Positions 61,753-64,000 of a DNA stretch of 64,000 bases are shown here, one piece after another. The stretch comes from SFTJ01 sp051871515. GTDB taxonomy: Bacteria > Bacteroidota > Bacteroidia > Bacteroidales > Muribaculaceae. Every line of letters starts with the position of its first letter. The stretch's first letter is position 1. The notes beneath the pieces are model-generated. The model made no database searches, had not been told where the DNA came from, and saw nothing but the letters and a program-made list of their open reading frames with translations. The stretch lies in NCBI GenBank assembly GCA_051871515.1, contig JBJECY010000081.1, forward strand, positions 1 through 64,000, read 5' to 3'. Both the position numbers and the translations under genes were made by a program.

Positions 61753-63735
61753 ATGGATTTTATTACAATAGGTTGCGCAATTTTAATGTTAACTGTTCAA
61801 GTATGCAATGCATGTGCGGCAAGAAAAAATGCCCTCAAGCTTCAGGAACTTCAGCATAATGCCGAACGTAATTTGGCTAAAGGAAACATTGCTGCAGCTC
61901 GCAGAAACATGATGTTGTTGATGGAAGAACGCGCCAAACTCAGCGAGTTGAGCAGTCAGGCTATGATGAGTCAGCTTAGAGCAGACCATCTGATGGCGGT
62001 GAGAATGATAGCTGACCGCTATTCTCGCAAAAACTGGCCTTTGCTTGTGCCACCATTGGTGATGCGCAACGATGTGCGCTTTTTTCTCGACACAAATCTG
62101 CCCGTTAGCTTTGAGCAATATGAGCCTGTGAATGTGCTGTTTGCTCCCTCATGCTGCTTGGCTTTTTCTGAGCAGGTGCAGCCTGCGATTGCCGCAAAGT
62201 TGCAAATGTATTTTGAGCGATATTGGGGCTATGGCTCGGCTCATCAAATAATGTTTTACAACAATTGTTGGGTTGGTGCCAAGGTTGGCGACGAGACCAC
62301 GGTGCGTGACATTGAGGCACTCACCGGCACCACTCCATCTATTGTGATTACTCCGCAGGTCAACGACGGCAAACTCTTTCTTTCGCTGTCGCACTGGCAC
62401 TTGGCCACAACCAACGTTGAGGCTTCTCAACACAGCTGCTTTGAGCAGATGATTACTTTGCCAATTGATGGCGTGAACTTCTCAACAGATAACTATGCCG
62501 AGAGCGATGTTGAGCTTATTGCCAATGAGGCATCGCAAGCCATAGCCTGCTTATGCGGCATGTATGTTGACATTTATGCTTGGAGCCGCTATCACACTGC
62601 TCCGCTTTTGCCCGGCTTGCTTGCCCGCAATGCTTTTGATTGGGGCAATAAGCAATTGGCTGAGACCAACAAAGCCTATGTGGAATTGCTGAAATCGTCG
62701 GTTGCTTCAGGTGTTGCTGTGCTTGGAATCCACGATAAGGCGATAGCCGATTTTTGCGTAGCTGTTGATAAACCATTTGGCACCAAGCATTGCTTGCGCT
62801 CGTTGCCCATCTTTGGCTCTAAACTTGGCAAAAAGTTTTTTGCTCCGCTTTTGCCATCAACCCAGGCTTGCATCATAGAGCTGCTTAAGCAGCACAACAA
62901 TCATTATTGCATTGACCGTAAGGTGATAAACCAGCTTCATGCCGACTATGCCATCAACTTGCTGGTGTTGGCTGCCTACGAGCTGATTGACGCCAGCCCC
63001 AATCAGTTACCTTTCACAAATAATGATATCTACGAGGAGAAAGAGGAGTTCTTTTTGTTTGACAAGGCCGATTTGCGCAATCAATTGTTTGGTATGGCAA
63101 AGGAGGCCATAAACAGCGTTTTCACCGACATTCATTCAACCAACGCAAGCGATTGGCGCGCTTGGGCTCGCTCACGTCTTTGCTATCGCTTTAAGGAGCC
63201 TGAGATGAATTTGATAGCATCAATCATGACCGAATTTAAGCCGCGAGTGAAGACGTGGTTAAACTCACGTTGCGACATGGTTGTTGACCAATGCTATGCC
63301 AATATGAAGGAGCAACTCAGCAACATATTGCCAAATCATGATTCGGTGCTGCACAATGCGAAGAAGATTGTGAGAAACCGCTATGCCGAGAAAATTGTTG
63401 ACATCAACACCGATGAATATATAAAGAATAATGCCGACAGGTTTACCTCGAGTAGAGAGATTTGGGCTGACCGAGTGGCTTACGAGCGCATCTACTATTC
63501 AGTGTTTGGTTCCGACCATTTGCGTGACACCTATTCAAAAGCGTCGATAGGCTCTTACAACCGCGAGTTGAGAGATGACTCCATATTGGCACTCTTAATC
63601 ATGATGCGCAACTTTATGGGAAAGACGTTAGACATCAAGCAACATATTGTTGAGCCTATTGAGGATGATTATACTGGTGGGCATATTGAGTGGGGACGTG
63701 AGGGTGATTTGCCCGGTTGGCCTCGTGACGTATAA
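61753..63735 (+). CDS. Unknown large protein: N-terminal membrane segment, coiled coil, shared domain
   Basis: I do not recognise this 660-residue protein. The start at ATG 61753 is chosen because GGAGG lies 7 nt upstream, a rare Shine-Dalgarno in this window, and because a hydrophobic segment (about 3-21) then begins the protein. A coiled coil (about 24-90) follows, then a domain with TVRDIEALTGTTPSIVIT (183-200), NDGKLFLSLSHWHLATT (204-220) and ITLPIDGVNF (234-243), matching the preceding protein. The C-terminal 370 residues are mainly helical with no known motif. It is probably held at the membrane by its N-terminus. The gap to the previous gene is 79 nt. Confidence 0.75.
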   Translation: MDFITIGCAILMLTVQVCNACAARKNALKLQELQHNAERNLAKGNIAAARRNMMLLMEERAKLSELSSQAMMSQLRADHLMAVRMIADRYSRKNWPLLVPPLVMRNDVRFFLDTNLPVSFEQYEPVNVLFAPSCCLAFSEQVQPAIAAKLQMYFERYWGYGSAHQIMFYNNCWVGAKVGDETTVRDIEALTGTTPSIVITPQVNDGKLFLSLSHWHLATTNVEASQHSCFEQMITLPIDGVNFSTDNYAESDVELIANEASQAIACLCGMYVDIYAWSRYHTAPLLPGLLARNAFDWGNKQLAETNKAYVELLKSSVASGVAVLGIHDKAIADFCVAVDKPFGTKHCLRSLPIFGSKLGKKFFAPLLPSTQACIIELLKQHNNHYCIDRKVINQLHADYAINLLVLAAYELIDASPNQLPFTNNDIYEEKEEFFLFDKADLRNQLFGMAKEAINSVFTDIHSTNASDWRAWARSRLCYRFKEPEMNLIASIMTEFKPRVKTWLNSRCDMVVDQCYANMKEQLSNILPNHDSVLHNAKKIVRNRYAEKIVDINTDEYIKNNADRFTSSREIWADRVAYERIYYSVFGSDHLRDTYSKASIGSYNRELRDDSILALLIMMRNFMGKTLDIKQHIVEPIEDDYTGGHIEWGREGDLPGWPRDV

Positions 63736-63791
63736 ATGAAGACTTTAATACATTCAACGAATTGATTAATAACTAAATAATACAAGATAGT

Positions 63792-64000
63792 ATGGATTTC
63801 ACTACATTTAACAATGATTATACATGCCTTGACGGCATGCAGTATGACACAACAAACTCGCCGTTTGGCTCGTTGTGTGATTTTATGGAAAGTCCTTTCA
63901 TGAGCCAATTCACTGATTTGGCACATGAATATAACCTCCCCGACGATGTGGTGGCACAAGCTGCCGCTGATGCTTATAACTTCTTCAATATGCCCGAATC
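63792..64000 (+). CDS. Unknown protein, 5' end only (third gene of the locus)
   Basis: An open frame from ATG 63792 to the window edge gives the first 69 residues (MDFTTFNNDYTCLDGMQYD and onward; later LAHEYNLPDDVVAQAAADAY). It lies 56 nt after the previous stop on the same strand, so it is likely part of the same transcript. There is no signal peptide in the visible part. No family can be named from so little. Confidence 0.6.
   Translation, partial: MDFTTFNNDYTCLDGMQYDTTNSPFGSLCDFMESPFMSQFTDLAHEYNLPDDVVAQAAADAYNFFNMPE

Noticed and set aside
1..64000. tRNA or rRNA genes
   Set aside because: I looked for cloverleaf-like segments and rRNA signatures in intergenic regions and recognised none; a tRNAscan run would settle it.

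Overview
The window looks like a chromosomal segment of a gut-type member of the Bacteroidales. The family cannot be fixed from sequence alone; Muribaculaceae or a close relative is my guess. Seen directly: a SusC/SusD pair with DUF4843 and PKD-like lipoproteins, a C10 protease with a type IX secretion C-terminal signal, DUF4271, several large secreted glycan hydrolases, almost no Shine-Dalgarno sequences, and many Bacteroidetes-type promoters (TTTG, about 19-22 nt, then TAnnTTTG) placed just upstream of genes.

Layout. 1-4.6 kb: 5' part of a GH2 beta-galactosidase (minus), a translationally coupled glycosyltransferase and kinase-like pair (plus), and a secreted alpha/beta hydrolase (minus). 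5.0-14.7 kb: a plus-strand nutrient-uptake locus (SusC, SusD, DUF4843 lipoprotein, PKD-like lipoprotein, a base-composition mosaic surface protein, TlpA-like thioredoxin) with no glycoside hydrolase. 14.9-24.8 kb: housekeeping genes for DNA maintenance (recA, recF, DUF721/DciA-like, dnaX) with a DUF2147 protein, a probable small RNA, a metallophosphoesterase, a thioesterase and an AT-rich AAA/DUF4143 ATPase whose promoter is preceded by a tandem array of -33-like elements. 25-32.7 kb: two alpha/beta hydrolases and cytidine deaminase (minus), then a glucosaminidase/LysM protein, an FMN reductase, a DXS-like enzyme and an AraC regulator (plus). 32.8-40 kb: a minus-strand operon GH31 - GH2 - unassigned glycosidase-like lipoprotein, with a perfect 18-bp inverted repeat at its 5' end. 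40.1-46.2 kb and on to 49.1 kb: conserved minus-strand core genes (trmH-like, tatD, yidD, rnpA, hemD, DUF4271, LOG, secG, TPR protein, lptE, sigma-54 activator, acyltransferase), with an AT-rich stretch of DnaA-box-like sites at 40.67-41.20 kb that is a weak origin candidate. 49.5-60.5 kb: minus-strand secreted proteins (NPCBM glycosidase-like protein, small lipoprotein, C10 protease, a second unassigned glycosidase-like protein) and a FucP-type sugar transporter, with a 0.7-kb field of hairpin repeats. 60.7-64 kb: three plus-strand genes of unknown function that look like one locus and run off the window; the first two share a domain and are the best candidate here for an undescribed system.

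How the parts fit: the secreted GH2, GH31, NPCBM and unassigned glycosidase-like proteins, together with the sugar transporter, suggest breakdown of a galactose- and possibly xylose- or glucose-containing plant or host glycan. The 5-15 kb SusCD locus more likely imports something not cut by a local glycosidase. All domain calls are by eye; no database search was run.
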